64,000 nt of DNA from Aplectana chamaeleonis (GCA_029168955.1 JAPDOI010001345.1:124001-188000); one strand, 5' to 3'; shown: positions 1-13,200, numbered from the stretch's first letter. A program made the numbers and translations. Notes: generated by a model from the sequence alone, not told the origin.

Positions 1-1833
1 GCAATCTTCCAATTCTGCGGGATAGTACACGACATGAAGGAGGAGTTTATCAGATCAGTGAGGAGCGGTAGTAAGTCAGTGGGTATCTTTTTCAAGACAG
101 CAGGACATATCCCATCAGGACCAATAGCTCTAGAGTTCCGTATTTCCTTTATGATCTTCTCAACTTGCGCCGTAGTAAACGCTTCGGCTGTGCTCATAAG
201 CGGGAGGCGGCGCAGCTCTCTTACAGTCACTCTATTCTGCGGACCTCGTTTAGCACTGGTGATGAAAAAACTTTTCCCGAGCGCATAAGCGGCTTCCTTT
301 CCTGATTTGAATACGCCGTTGTCGAATTCGATAGTGGAGACGGTGGCGGGTGAGCTTTTACCCGAAAGCTTCCGTAAAACCTTCCAAGTAGCTGCACTGT
401 CCGTCTTAAAGTCCATCTGTCCGGTGAACTTCTCCCACTCTTCTTTCTTGTGTCTGTCCAAATCCTTTTTGATCTCACTGTCAAGCTCAGCAACCACGGG
501 GTCCAGATGATTAACCGCTCTCCTCGCATCTCTCGTTCTAATTTTGTCGAGGATTTCCTTGTTGACATTTGGATAGAACGTCTTGACGCGACCGATAGGG
601 ATAGCCGCATTCATGGCCTTGCGGATTGCGTCAGATAGATGGCACTCCTTCTGGTGCACGCTTCCATTCCACGGGTAATCTGCCGATAGGCGAAGCGCAA
701 CTTCACTGAACAGGCGCCAGTCTGCTCGGCCTAAATTAAGATAAGAGCGTTGGCGAACACCAGAAAAGGGAGCGAGAGAATTGGATAGATCGATGTGGAC
801 AAAGACAGGAACGTGGTCACTTGGCAGAGTAGTCGAGGTAGACCATGAGCAGCAGCTAGAAAGGTTGGACGAGACAAGAGATATGTCTGGGCTAGAAGAT
901 CGGCCGCTGGCAGGGAGACGAGTGGGCTGATCATCGTTTAGAATGACCAGGTCGCACTCATCTGCCCATTCTTCGACGTCATTTCCTCTAACATCAGGAC
1001 CGAGAGACGAGCAGAAGGTGTGAGCGTTGAAATCACCCGCGAAAACGACCGAGGATGAGGAGGGAGCAGTCGCTCAGCTGCTTGAGAAGTGGGATAGGAT
1101 TGTAAGATGAAGGGCATGAAGTTGGAGGTGGAATGGATATGTTGAAAAGAGAAAGGGGTGTGTTTAGAGGGAGAGCGAGTAGGGGGTACTCGAGAGTACC
1201 GCCCGTGGGGGTGCTGGGAATGAGGTGTGAGGGAAGTGAAGATAGAACGAAAGTAGAGACTCCACCGCCGAGAGATGACCTTGGAGCATGGTAAGAAGTA
1301 TAGCCTGGGATATTGGGATGAGGATAGGTAGGGGATGGAGAGAGCTTGGTTTCTTGGAACCATGATCACGTCTGGATGGTAAGTACGTGCAAAGAGAGAG
1401 AGAGTTCAGAAAGCTTGGCACGAAGGCCGTTTAGATTGATATGCACAATGGAAAGGGGGCGATTTGAGATAGAGGAATCTGAGATGGAAGGTGAGGAGCA
1501 TAACACACAACGAAAAGATGAGTTATGATGCCTCACAGAACTGAGACCCGAACAGGAGAGATGCACCCACCTTTGGCATCCTAAGCACTGGACGCTGGTA
1601 TGTCTCCAGTTTACATCCTCTCCGCACGTGGCGCATTGGTACTTCTGAGCGGGTCCAGGATTCCTCTCCACGCCGGCCCTTTGCAGGAGAATCCGAAGGA
1701 GAGTTGCGGCCGGCCAGCACCTCTCCCATGACAAAAACCCTCTTTGTGGAGGGGATGACGTCGGTTTGCACGGAGGCGATCTTCTTTCCTCCACACTGCC
1801 ACGGCACGAACGTACGACATCTCGGCAGCCTTT
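1..1833 (-). mobile_element. APE-type LINE copy A, 5' part, runs off the window start
   Basis: Read on the - strand from about 1833 to 1. The ORF opening in 1366-1851 has a hydrophobic stretch ending in GVERNPGP (NPGP codons at 1651-1662), then a PHD-like Cys/His finger and the start of an apurinic endonuclease domain. Later endonuclease pieces lie in other frames at 731-1369. The linker and the beginning of reverse transcriptase (RAIGPDGICPAVLKK, near 60-150) follow. Frameshifts break it, so it is a relic. It is homologous to copies C, D and E in this window. The RT core lies beyond base 1. Clade is uncertain within the Jockey/I/CR1-like APE LINEs. Confidence 0.85.
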
Positions 1834-2094
1834 ATGGTGTTGAAAAAACAATGTCCATGTTGTTGGATTTCATCAATCCAACAACTTTTCTTGAAACTCT
1901 TCTGTTGTAACTGTTCTCACAACCATATGAATGTATTCATATAAATCATATAGTAACTGGAATAGGGCAGATGGTGTTGTATGAAATAGCATGAGATTTC
2001 TTTGGTAGGTATCACCTCAATATTTGCCCATCTTTGATGTGGCGCTATCTCGAGTAGGTTAACTTAACGAGTAGGTTAACTATTATAAATTTTT
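1834..2094. other. No gene seen
   Basis: AT-rich sequence between the LINE 5' end and the foldback. I see no supported exon or repeat beyond short direct repeats such as gagtaggttaact near 2053-2079. Confidence 0.5.
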
Positions 2095-4440
2095 GTTTTG
2101 GTCTAACTTTTTTACCCTAAAAGATAGCCCTTTGTTGAAGGTTGTTCTCGGAATCCCCATAAAATTCTGCATCGAATAGCGTTTTCGGTTTCAAAAAATA
2201 CGTTCCCCTTCTACCAGCCGATTTCAGTCTATAAAGTGTTTTTTTTTGCCTGAAATTGTCGGTCTTCCGTCCATAACTTTTTTGTGCTTGGAGATAAACC
2301 TCTGGCGAAGTTTGTTTTCGAAATCTGGATGGAATTCTGCATCGACTAGTGTTTCCAGTTTGGAAAAATATTTTCTCGATCCTTCAGCCTAATTCGTTTT
2401 ACGAAGCACCGGTTTTTCGCCTATAACTCTTTAACCGTTGGAGATAGGCTTATGGCAAAGGTTGTTTTTGAAATCTACGTAAAATTCTGCGTCGAATGAC
2501 ATATCGGGTTCCTAACTTTGCTTGCTCCATAAGCCAGCCAGGTCGGTGCAGCCGAGCTCCATAGTTATCTCCATAGGGTGCTCTCGCCTCTATGGTGTAA
2601 GTAGGAGACGCAGAGTTCTCCTGGAGCCTACAACGGGGGGGCTAGGCTCCACCGACCTGGCTGACTTATGGGGCGAGCAAAGTTAGGAACTCGATATATC
2701 ATACGACGCAGAATTTTACGCAGATTTCAAAGACAACCTTCACCGGAAACCTATTTTCAACGAGTAAAGAGTTATAGGCGAGAAACTGGTGTTTCGTAAA
2801 ATGAATTTGGCTGAAGGATGGAAAAAATATTTTTCCAAACTCGAAACACTAGTCGACGCAAAATTCCATCATCAAGATTCCGAAAACAACCTTCACCAAA
2901 GGTCTATCTCCAAGCACAAAAAAGTTATGGCCTAAAAAACCGATAATTCATGCGATGCGCAGAGCTGAGCTATGAGTTGATACCGAATGGTGTCCTGAGA
3001 CGCCAGTTTTACGGCTTGCCTAGTTTGTTGAATAGACGGAAAACAATGACCTTATCATGGCTTTCAAAATTATCACGGCAAAAGCCTCCCTCCCTCGTGG
3101 GGCTTTTTTCACTCTTGCTAATTCCAGGGGCAGGAACAATAGGATCAAATTCAAGGTTCCGTTATCAAAAACAAAAATAAGGGCAAATTATCTCTCTATC
3201 AGGACTCTATGCTTAACAAGACATTTGTTGAAGATTGGTTACAATTGTCAATTAATTCTTTTAAAATCAAAGCTAAAAAATTGGTGGCAACAGAGGCTTC
3301 CTGATGATGCGACTGTGAGTTTTTTCTCCATTGCTTAAGATTTGTTTTTTTTTGATCTAATGAGTAATGCCTACTATTAATATGTGCTGATTTTTTTACA
3401 CCTAGGTTATCCTACTTCCTTGAATAAATAAATAAATAAAATAAATAATTTCAGGCGAAAAAAAATGCACTTTACAAAGTGAAGTCTGGTGGAGCTGGGG
3501 GAGGACGGAGTACGGGGTGGCGTCGGCGCCAGCCGGCTGGCTGCAGTGACCGCTCTCGGCCGTGTCGCCCCGACAGCGAGATCGATGTCTCACTCGCTCG
3601 TTGACTGGCGATCGGCGGAGATCACACACGCAAGATCAGAGCCTGTGTGTGGAGAACAGTCGTTTCTTTAAACTCAAAGACTCAAAACTTCCTATACTGA
3701 AGCAAGCATATCCTGAGTTTTTTGAGGGGTTGAAGTTGTTTGCATGTCAGAATCTCGCCCACCCGGGGTTCCAACACTTGAAAAAATAGGGAAAACTTCG
3801 CACTTATGTCGGAATCTCGCCCACTCTTCAACCTCTCGAAAAACTCTGGATCTGCTTGCTTTAATATAGGAAATTGTCACCGTTTTTGTTGGAAAAAAAT
3901 TTATTGATTTTCACGCTCAGGATCTGATCTTGCGTGCGTGATCTCCGCCGATCGCCAATCAACATGCGAGCGATCTCGCTGTCGGGGCGACTCGGCCGAG
4001 AGGTCACTGCTGCCAGCCGGCTGGCGCCGACGCCACCCCGTACTCCGCCCTCCCCCTGTACCCTGTTGGTAGAAGGGGGACGTATTTTTTAAAATTGAAA
4101 ACGCTATTCGATGCAGAATTTCATGGGCATTCCGAACGCAACCTTCACCGAAGAGCCATCTTCTAGGGTTAAAAAGTTAAAGACGAAAAACTGATTGCTT
4201 TTAGTGAAAGAAACGTTACTTCATAAATTGAAATCGGCTGAGAGACTGGAAACACACTTTTCTCGACATGGAAACATTATTCGACGCGAAATTCCATGGA
4301 GACTTTGGATACAGCTCCGTTAAAAGATTCGCCTTGAAGGGTAAAAATTTTATGAGCGAAGAAAGGGTAGTGTTTCAAAAATTGCTTGGAAAATTTTTCC
4401 GAAAAGATTTGCCGCCAAGACAGCTCAAAGGAAATTTTTC
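2095..4440. repeat. Large foldback element with tandem subrepeats
   Basis: The left arm (about 2095-2560) returns inverted at about 2640-2950 and again at 4075-4190, after an insertion. Blocks around AATTCTGCATCGAATAGCG recur about every 150-170 bp inside the arm (near 2165, 2335, 2485) and inverted at 2705, 2860, 4115 and 4290. The centre (2525-2675) is itself palindromic around CCAGGTCGGTG. There is no coding potential. It looks like a non-autonomous foldback transposon enlarged by internal tandem duplication; no family name can be given. Confidence 0.7.
3496..4056. repeat. Nested inverted repeat inside the foldback
   Basis: Arms 3496-3640 and 3917-4056 are reverse complements (shared core GCCAGCCGGCTGG and GGGGTGGCGTCGGCG). 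The spacer holds a second, inner inverted pair at about 3700-3735 and 3823-3860 (gcttgc with a tcctgagttttt-like stretch). It sits where the right arm of the 2095-4440 foldback is interrupted, so it inserted later. Confidence 0.75.
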
Positions 4441-5111
4441 ATGACCTAGGCAGATCATTTCATTAAGAATAGTGAATTCCAAAAGTAGGTCATCTAACGA
4501 AAAAAAATGTTTCAAAATTAATGATTAAAAAGAAAAATATACTGAATGCAAGAAAAAGAGGATTCGGAAAACGTTAAATTCTGAAGTTGCAAGTCTATAG
4601 GGAACCTTCACCTTTCCCCACTCAAGTATCCTAAACAACCTTCACCTCTCGGACCGCTGTCCCCACCCCAACGAACCTATGCTGCGATGCCTTCATACGG
4701 AGCACACAAGGGAATTGAATAATCTGTCGGGAACAATTACGAAAGGGAAGGAATTTTCCGACATCTGCGTCAAAGAGGCCATTGAAAGGATCGAATCGCG
4801 GTCAGAGCAGAAGGATTCAGAAGCTTATGGCTGACCTACCCAAGCATCTAGAGTCTGAAGCAAACGACCTGGATATACAAGTGATTCAGTGGTTAAACAC
4901 AATAGAGTTCAGAAAAGAAGAATTGGTTCAACAAATGACACTCCTTACGAGAGCGGCTAATTACGGTGACCAACAAGCTGGCAGCAGCGCTAACAGCCAA
5001 CATGTTGATGAATACGAGAGCCGCAGTGCAATAATTAGCGATCGCGATGCGCGAGTGAGGCGAACTTAGCTCGAAGTGCCTATGTTTTCCGGTAACTTCC
5101 TCGAATTCAAC

Positions 5112-6658
5112 AAGTACAGTTACGGAGCTTCGGGAGCAAAAAATATTTTAGCACTAGAGCGCGTTTTCTTACCAGTGTCAATTTCTCGATCACTATCGCG
5201 CCATTTTTATCGATTAGAAGATGGACGACAGAAGCATTGCAATCTTCAGAAAATGCATGCTCCTGATAAGGCAAAGGTCAATTCGGAGGCAATAGGTCTA
5301 CTGGACGGCAAAGGCAATTGATTTTGCCAAATATAAATTGTAAATGGAAATGCCGTGAGGAAAATGATTATGTCGGAGCTCGTAAGAAGCCGCGATTTTC
5401 TGAGCTCTGAAACTTGGGGTTAAACTCAAATTGGAAAAATGACTTTGTGTGTACGATACACTTCTTAGCGCCCATAGCTGTCCTGATTTTGGAAGGGGAG
5501 GTCAACCCCGGGTTGGTGCAAAGTTTGTTGGGTGTGAAAATGATAGCTCGGACGAGTTCCGACGCAACCGAGGAAAATCAGTTCAACCAAGAACGCTCCG
5601 AATACAACACTTTTAGATAAGTACTTCTCATTCATAAAATTGTCATAGTTACCGTATGTTGTGAGACATTCGAGCTTGTATTGCCACACCTTTGGGTGGC
5701 GTGGCAGTTCGGATTAGGTTGAAATACGCATAATAGAGGGGGGGGGGGGAGAAATTCCGTGCCCACGTGAAGATTCGGTCCACGCGGAGCTTCAACCACT
5801 TGGAGCGATTTGGAAAACGTTTGGCACACATAACATCGGCATGGATCGTGAAGAGACTTCGCGTTCACTGTTGAAGGTTGGCGCAAGCTCGGTGCACTTA
5901 TGTTATAGCACATGGCAACGGGTTTGCGCCAGTCTTCAACAGTGAACGCGAAGTCTTTTCACGATCCATGCCGACGTTACCAAACTTTGTGAAAATTCCA
6001 ATAGTGGAAAAATTTGATGTGGATGCGATTTCTTTTTTGACACCCCTCTGCAGTATATACGTTTATTTAGGGCAAATACATTTTTGCTCTCCAAAGTTCC
6101 GGGGGAAGTAGCCCCAAGCATTTCTCTGAAGCTTCTACATACGTCATTTTGTCGTATAAGTATACGTTAACTTTTGACTTTTGAGTGTCGTACGTACAGT
6201 TGCGCTTGCGATGAGCTGAGCCGGCATACACCATGGGATGTGCACGCGCACATTCACCAAAAACGTGCACAAATTCAGGCAGACAGAGTGATAGAAAGTA
6301 CGGGCGGTTAGAGGGCGAAACATCCCGCGTGCAAAGTGCACGCGTCCATTGTTGGTGTATGCCGGCTCTGGATTCGGTATTAACTTCGCATTTGTGCGGA
6401 GGTTTCCCTGATTTTGGGCCAGGGGTTGGAACCCCGGACTGATAAATTTAGATTGCATGCGAGGATTTCGCCCACCCGAAGTTTCAATCCTTAGATCGAG
6501 GTATTTTTAATTCAAAGATCTGCCATTTCCCTAAAAACATTAATTATGCACGTGCATATCGCGGCTGACATAGCAAAACCCGCAACGATTAAAGGGACGG
6601 GAGGAAAACGCGCTCTAGTGCTAAAATATTTTTCGCTCCCGAAGCTACGTAACTGTAC
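5112..6658. mobile_element. Non-autonomous TIR transposon with 11-bp target-site duplication
   Basis: The ends are inverted: GTACAGTTACGGAGCTTCGG starts at 5114, and its near complement ends at 6658; TIR similarity runs about 55 bp. The 11-mer tcgaattcaac lies immediately outside both ends (5101-5111 and 6659-6669), a clear target duplication within the gag sequence. No transposase is encoded. A 9-11 bp duplication is typical of Mutator-like elements; that assignment is inference. A palindromic element sits inside it at 5831-5979. Confidence 0.8.
5831..5979. repeat. 149-bp palindromic element, copy 1
   Basis: The two halves are reverse complements (TAACATCGGCATGGATCGTG at the left end, its complement at the right; inner core GTTGAAGGTTGGCGCAA). 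A second copy with the same ends lies at 47707-47856. No coding content; MITE-like foldback. Confidence 0.85.
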
Positions 6659-6879
6659 TCGAATTCAACGCGTTCTGATCAGTATTCGATTCCTTTATTC
6701 ACAGCGACTCAGATTTGAGCGACCGAGAGAAATATCTATTCCTAAAGCGGGCATTGAAAGGCAAAGCTGCGGCATCAATAAACACCGTTCCTGTCGTAGG
6801 AAAGAAGTACAGCATTGTTATCAATATTCTCAAGAAAAAGTACGACCGATCATCAAGTATTGCCGACGTTTCTTGCGCT

Positions 6880-7945
6880 TTTCGACCGTTCCATAGTTTA
6901 TAAACATTTTAAATCAACACCGACTGAAACATTTTCTCTCGAATTGAAGGATATCATGGGTTGTTCCTGGGTATATGAGAAATATCTATCCATGCGACTA
7001 GAATTTCATCCGAGGACGTGCCGGAAAGTTTTCCATAAGATATGAGTGGTGGGTTTGACGACATTTATCTAGCGCAATGATCAGAGTCAACCAGATCCGG
7101 ACGCGCCTCAGTCGATTTATGTCGTAGGTAAAGGTGTCTAAGGCGATAAAATGTAACTACAACATCGTGAGTGAAGTGGTGCGGAAGTCCCTCCATCTTA
7201 CCTGCACCTACAAAGCAGCCCGTCTCATATCGTCGCGAAGTAACATATCAGTCAATTTGGTTTAGTTGAGGTTTCAGATGGGGATGAAGATGACAGCAGC
7301 ATATGATCATCGAAAATGAACTGTGGTGTTCGGTTGATCCTTTTTCGACTTGAAGCAGATCATATGACCACTAGTTTTTGATAAACATATGCTGCTCTCA
7401 TCTTCATCCCAATCTGAAACCTCATTTTACCCGAATTGACTGAAATGTTCCTTCGCGAAAATTGGAGGCGGGCAGCTTTGTAGATGCAGGTAAGAGAGTG
7501 GGTCTTTTGCACCTTTTCACTCTCAATGTTGTCATTGCATTCTATTGCTCTAAAGACCCTAAACTACGTCATAAATAGGCTCAGGTCCGTCCGGATCCGG
7601 TTGACTCTGACCATTGTGCTCAATAAATGTCGCTAAACCCTCTATTTTTCTCTTGGGGAAGACCTCTCTGCACGTCCTCAGAAAGAATTATAGTTGCATG
7701 GGTTGATATTTCTCATGTAGCCTGGAACAACCCAAGTTATCTCTCAATTTCGAAAGCGAATGCGACTTTTGTTTTGTAAGGCTACATGCGGGTCCGCATC
7801 TGTTTTTTTTTTTCAACCCTGAACAGGTGAGAATAACATTTCATATTGAGACGAGAAGTATTTGTCAATTCTGACCTAAAAATGTACTTTGGCAAATGAG
7901 ATAAAGTTTTTTAGTCGGTGTTTATTCAAAATGTTCACTATCATC
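6880..7945. repeat. Long inverted repeat
   Basis: Left arm about 6895-7285, right arm about 7390-7945 in reverse orientation. Matching blocks include the pair around ATCCGGACG (7095 and 7590), AACCTCA/GAAACCTC (7270 and 7415) and the ACACCGACT block (6920 and 7910). The right arm carries about 190 bp not present in the left (7745-7900). The left end overlaps the end of the gag relic. Confidence 0.75.
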
Positions 7946-8661
7946 GAAAAGGTCAAAAATCATAGAAAAGTGTTAGAGGAAAAGTTCTTGGAAAGATGAA
8001 ATCTCAAAAACATGGATATGTAGGTTATCAACATGCTGAATACGCTCATGATAGTCAAAACCGCTAAGCGTTACGCCGTATACATTGGATCCGACTCACT
8101 CATTTTAGGATATTCATCCGAATGAACCGAAATTTTCATGATTAAAAGTCCGAATCACCGAAAAAAGCCACAATCCTTTTGATTCAAAATCTGAATCACC
8201 GAAATGTGCCATGAGTCGAATAATGATTCGAATACCGAATATACGAAATATGTCATGATTGGGGTCGAATAATGAGTCGGATATTGGTAGCCTCGGCATG
8301 TGCTGTTACTCATAAAAGTGTATCTGATGTCATGACTCGACATTTCATTATACTGTAGCCATGCAGGTGCGCATTTACACTGCAGACACCCAATGGGCGC
8401 GCATTGCGAAATTTACGCCGCATTTTCTGCGCATCATCACCGCCGACTTTGCGCATAGGGGGTATGGTATGCTTTTGCGACACGCGGTCGCGTCGCTCTG
8501 CACAGCGACAGCGACAGGGTAGAACCCTCCGCAACACCTAGCTGCGACAGACGCGCGATTACTGTTCCTACGACGACCGACGCCGTTTCTCCGATGCGGG
8601 TTACGCCACGATTTGTGCTAGATTGCATGCCTGTCACTAATGACAGGTCTTGCCGTTGTCC
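7946..8661. other. No gene seen
   Basis: Contains a degenerate stretch of short gattcgaa/ccgaat repeats at 8100-8290 and a GC-rich tract with gcgacagcgacagg at 8490-8520 that resembles the dispersed repeat at 9480. I see no supported exon. Confidence 0.5.
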
Positions 8662-8973
8662 TTAGGCGCTATTCATACTACTCAACGCCAGCGCGGCACG
8701 CGCGTGCCGCGCTGGCGTGGCGTTTGTGTATGAATACTTTCTACACGCGTGACGCGCGTGCCGCGCTTGCGGAGACAGTGAATACCCCAGCGGCGACGCC
8801 ATGGCGGAGCGGTGAAACTGGAATGAATGAGACGATCGATAAATAATATGTGGATGAAAACGCCAAGGCGTTCCGGGTGGCAGTATGAATACTGCAGCGT
8901 CGACGCCATGGCGGAGCGGGCGGAGCGTGACGCGCGTGCCGCGCTGGCGTTGAGTAGTATGAATAGCGCCTTA
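8662..8973. mobile_element. MITE with 45-bp GC-rich terminal inverted repeats
   Basis: Begins TTAGGCGCTATTCATACTAC and ends with its reverse complement. The TIR continues through CAACGCCAGCGCGGCACGCG. Inner inverted copies of GACGCCATGGCGGAGCGG occur near 8796 and 8904. No coding capacity. The short ORFs on both strands here mirror each other and come from the palindrome. Confidence 0.85.
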
Positions 8974-9479
8974 GAAGTGAAACGCGTGCCGCTAACGTAC
9001 CTCCAGCCCTGATGCAGAGGAAGAGCCGAGCGGTCTCTCGTCACAATTACGACTTCATGGCCTTGTAAGTATGTTGATTATCTACCTCCGCTTCTTATGA
9101 GTTGAAAAACGTCACATTAATCAATCGATATCAGATGCTTTCGATGCAGCAAAATCATGAATAAATAACTAGCAGGATGGACGCTGTATGCTACAGTGAT
9201 CTGACAGACGGCTTGGGGCTACCTCCTATCAATCCTGCTAGCTCCTGTTGAAGACAAATAGCGGGATGATCGTCCTTGTCGGCGAAGTGCCGTTGAAGTC
9301 ATGGGGTACAGGCTGTGTTCCAATGTACGCGTAGCCAAAGTTTGAAGCAACGGATTTCAGATTATCACTCGCGAAAAAAATTAGCGTGAAATGCAGGTTG
9401 ATCAAGCGTGGCGTTCCAGAATTATCGGCATGCCCTATTCGTGCTGCGGGACTCTGTCGCACCTACGGACGGTTTCAGT

Positions 9480-9920
9480 CTATGGTATACTTTGCCGCTG
9501 TCATGAACGATAGGCATATTATTTTGCGTTAATTGCGGCGAGACCGGCATCGGTGCGACGGCATTGGCCGTCGGAGGAGCAGTCCCCGCGCATCCGTCTC
9601 AGCTCCGTGTTGCGAAGTCGCTGTGCGGCAACAGATTTAAGGTAAATGGTTAACTTAGTCGCTCTCATGAGCGACTGTCATTACATTTAGCGCAAATTGT
9701 AGCGGGACCAGCACCGAAGCAACTGCATTGGCCGTCGTAGGAACACTCGCTGCAGGAGGTCTCGAAGGGCTGTCATACTGGGAATATGCGGGAGACCGTT
9801 GCCGCCACTGTCGCTCGTCGCTATCCAACGCGTTGCGACAGCGACAGGTTTAAGAAACGGGAATTCTACGACACTCATTCGCTGTCGCTGTTCTTGGCGA
9901 CACCGAGTGTCGCAAAAGCA
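9480..9920. repeat. Dispersed palindromic repeat rich in gcgacag, copy 1
   Basis: Starts with a TATACTTTGCCGCTGTC-like segment, has inner CATTGGCCGTCG blocks (near 9570 and 9735) and ends with inverted gacagcgacagg. Related segments lie at 28000-28138 plus 30779-31065, and at 35430-35640. Non-coding. Confidence 0.6.
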
Positions 9921-10178
9921 TATTTTAGACCTTAGGACTGGATCCAAGCAAGCATCACGAATAACATATCAAAAAAATCTGTACAGCGCAGATTGTCCGA
10001 TGTTACTCGACAGTAAACGACAGCTATAGGGTAGCGAAGCTGTGGCGGACCAAGGATTCTGTGGTTCCGTCAGGTGCAGGGCCGAAGGTGTTGTTGACCA
10101 AGTGATTTAAGTGCGACGATTCGACAGAGCACATACACTCTGCTTCTCTTTCCTTCCAGTTTATGAATACTGTTTCAG

Positions 10179-10266
10179 AGTGTGCCTCAACGCGAATATT
10201 CGTCGCAATGGGCTAAAGGCAGCGAAGCAGAACAATTCTGTGCTGTATTGTTCTTCATTCTTAAAG
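10179..10266 (+). CDS. Copy A exon: FAR1 domain 1, second cysteine
   Basis: 88 nt between tttcag and gttgct. Translates to 29 codons after one joining base, ending YCSSFLK. Same length and phase as 36006-36093 and 16330-16417. Confidence 0.65.
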
Positions 10267-13200
10267 GTTGCTGGAAGAGTGTAGTTTTGTAATTGGGAGA
10301 GCATCGAAAAGTCATGGAATGCATTTAGGAATCCATACCGATGGAGGGTACTGTGAGCGTGGCGTTCTGCTTGCGGCATATTGGCCATGACCTGGATATT
10401 ACCTTACTCCCGCCACTGGAAGGATGCGACAAGAAGGCTGCAAGGAACTCGAGAGCTTTTGAAATCGTGAACGAAGAAGCGCTGCAAGATATCCCTCTGG
10501 ACGCTAATATAAAATGTGTCGAGGAAAGTCTGGTCTGTCCGCTATGTCAGGCCAGAGCGAATAGCCAGGATCAACTTGTTGCTCACTGCCGCTGTAAGCA
10601 CTACCTGAGTGGCTGCAGCGTCGATATTTGTACTTTCAATTTCGAGGATGGATTCGAGGTAAGTCATGTACCCACTCGGGAGATCGTTTCCAGGAAATCT
10701 GATACACCTGGAATAGAGCCTTTTCTCAATACCGAACGATAACACAAGCGCCCAAATATACTCTATTTATCTTGAATTGCACAAAACACGGTCCGCCAAT
10801 AGTCCTCTAATTGGCCCGCTAGTACCGTAGTGTACGTCCACGACGCGTTCTCGGCAGACCCGGGTGTGCACTCGGTGTGCAGAGCAATCATTTCGTCAAT
10901 GCCGTCACTCGGCCACCCACCCTGCCACCCGGGTCTGCCGAGAACGCGTCGTGGACGTACACTACGGTACTAGCGGGCCAATCAGAGGACTATTGGCGGA
11001 CCGTGTTTTGTGCAATTTAAGATAAACAGAGTATACAAATAATGTGACTCACGCCGGCACTGTTCTACAGTTCTCGCCTCTGGCCTGCTACGTTCCGACA
11101 GTGTGCGGCATTACACTGTTAGGGCAACTTCGGGGTACAGCATCGAACACAGAAGTCTACACGGCATTTCATAGAAATCAACTTGAGCAACGTAATAGCA
11201 TTCTCAAATAAAATAATTAAGACGGAAACAAATTCTAGAAAGGAAAGGCCTGACATTGTTCACGAGTACATATAAAAACCCCTTAGGCCTTTTGCCAACA
11301 AGAATAAAGTTTTATTACGGAGAATGGAAGGAAACTTTTTTTTTTCAATCTCCATCTTGAAGTCTGAATGCCTTGGCATAGCGATAGGCATTCCTTTTTA
11401 AGCCTGTTGGGCTCGGACAAAATTTGTTTGATCTTTCTTGTCCGGCCAACGATTCATCGATTTTCACATAGCTCAGAGCTTGAAATAATCTTGAATCATA
11501 AAGAATAAACCGACCTATGTGCATTCTGACATATCGATCGATCTCTGGGCGGGTCCTATATGTAGGTGGTCCCGAGGGTTCTTAACAGTCAGTCGCGTTT
11601 ACAAGTTCAGTCTGAGGCTGTTCAGCCAAGCGGTCCCTTCAAAAGTTGGTGTTCATCGTGACACAGTATCGTTTTCCTATTTCCGTGCGAATGTTAACCC
11701 GTAGTATGGGAAGGGGTTTGATGGGGGTAGTATTCTGGACACGATATCGGGTCTCCAGGCTATGAGGGCGGCAAAACTCACCGAAAAGTCAGCTGGATAA
11801 AGTAATTAACAATCTTAGTCGTTGCTCAAAGAAAGCGAATGTCAACAATCTCCAATCAATATCTGTTAACTAATCCCCAGCAATCACTTTTATCCTAGAT
11901 GATATGATCTCACACGCAAGCAAATACCCAAACGGCACCATGGTAAAGCTAGTCAGGAAAACCAACAAATTGGACGAAAAGCAAATTCTTAAAACAACCG
12001 ATTAGTCAAGTCCCCATAGTTCATTGCAGGGCGTCAGTTTGTTAGCTGGTACTGTGCTTATCTGGGCCGAATCGCGGTCCGCAATTGCGTCTCGATGCGC
12101 TTTGCGGCCGCACGCGCTGGAGTCAGTCGAGTTTCCTGTGCCAAAGCCGACTCGACATGGCTTTTTTATACAGTTTTCTCCAATTTTGTTCACTTTCCAG
12201 TTTCTAAAACTCACCTACAGTTAAGAGATCGGCGGCTGCAACGCTGGAAACTTTTCTGACTCGAATGCGCGCGGCGGCGGAGCGTGTCGAGACGCAATTG
12301 CGGACCGGAATTCGGCCCAGAGAAGCACAGTACAAAACGATCGCGCTTTCCGTTACTCTTCGTTATTTTGATGGGATTCAGAATTTATACTTCAAGAGCT
12401 CTGCGCGCGGAGATATCGCATTGTTGTGCTATGATCGTGACCGCCAGTGACAAAAAAGCATTTAGCTTTGGCAATTGTGGCGGATTCCGAGACTCACCAA
12501 ATCGTTGGAAATTGAGAGGAAAGGCGGGTATCATACTTCCCGCGGCCAGCGATAGCGATAGTGCATATCATGCATCCCGATTTCAGATCGATATTGATGA
12601 AAGACATTGCGCCGCGTCGCTTTTCGCTTGAAGTATGATCCCGGCCAAAGGCAAGAATGTCGCAGTGACCTGAAAGCTGGCGGCTGCCGGGTTGGAGGCC
12701 ATAATAGAAAAATAAAGTCCGACTGTTTGTTCAGGGAAAACATCAATACATGTATCCCTCCAGAGTAACATAAATTAATCTTGGAATTGAAACTATCTCT
12801 CAACGCTTGTAAACAAGAGGAGAACGGTATTCATCCAGTTTCGTGAGGGGTGGGGGAACTTCCTGGAAATGGTCTCTGAACATGTGGAGTGCGGGGCAGC
12901 GGGACATTTGTTCTAGCCTACCATTCCTTAACGTCTATATTCACCTTCTTTTTCTCACTTTAACGTTTACTGTCCAGGCGTGGAAAGAGGAGGTTGAGGA
13001 GCGCACATCCACTTGTTGGTTAACTCACCGGACATTGAAGGCGAAGACCCACCGTGTTATCTGCTACAGATGCAGCCGGTGAGTATAAGAGTTGTTCTTG
13101 CTCGTCGTAGCCGTCAGTTAACAGACAGTGAAAGCTAATGCTATGTTCGTTTTCTTTAGGTGCTCCAGTTCTCGGAAGCGTAAGGTCTGCGCTATGTCGG

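Larger units (their letters stand above)
4679..7045 (+). pseudogene. BEL/Pao-type retrotransposon gag relic, split by a TIR element
   Basis: Two blocks read as the N-terminal gag region of BEL/Pao elements (DUF1759 type). The first is 4679-5111, with frame changes near 4800 and a stop at about 5067, ending in PMFSGNFLEFN. The second is 6659-6950, containing SDREKYLFLKRALKGKA and INILKKKYD. They are separated by the inserted TIR element at 5112-6658. Besides the insertion there are stops in both halves. No protease, RT or integrase is found downstream, where an inverted repeat begins. Dead copy. Confidence 0.8.

Noticed and set aside
10341..10742. ATG at 10341 as a gene start reading past 10658
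   Set aside because: Homology to gene C starts upstream at the acceptor (10329) and the reading after gtaagt at 10659 is intronic in all copies.
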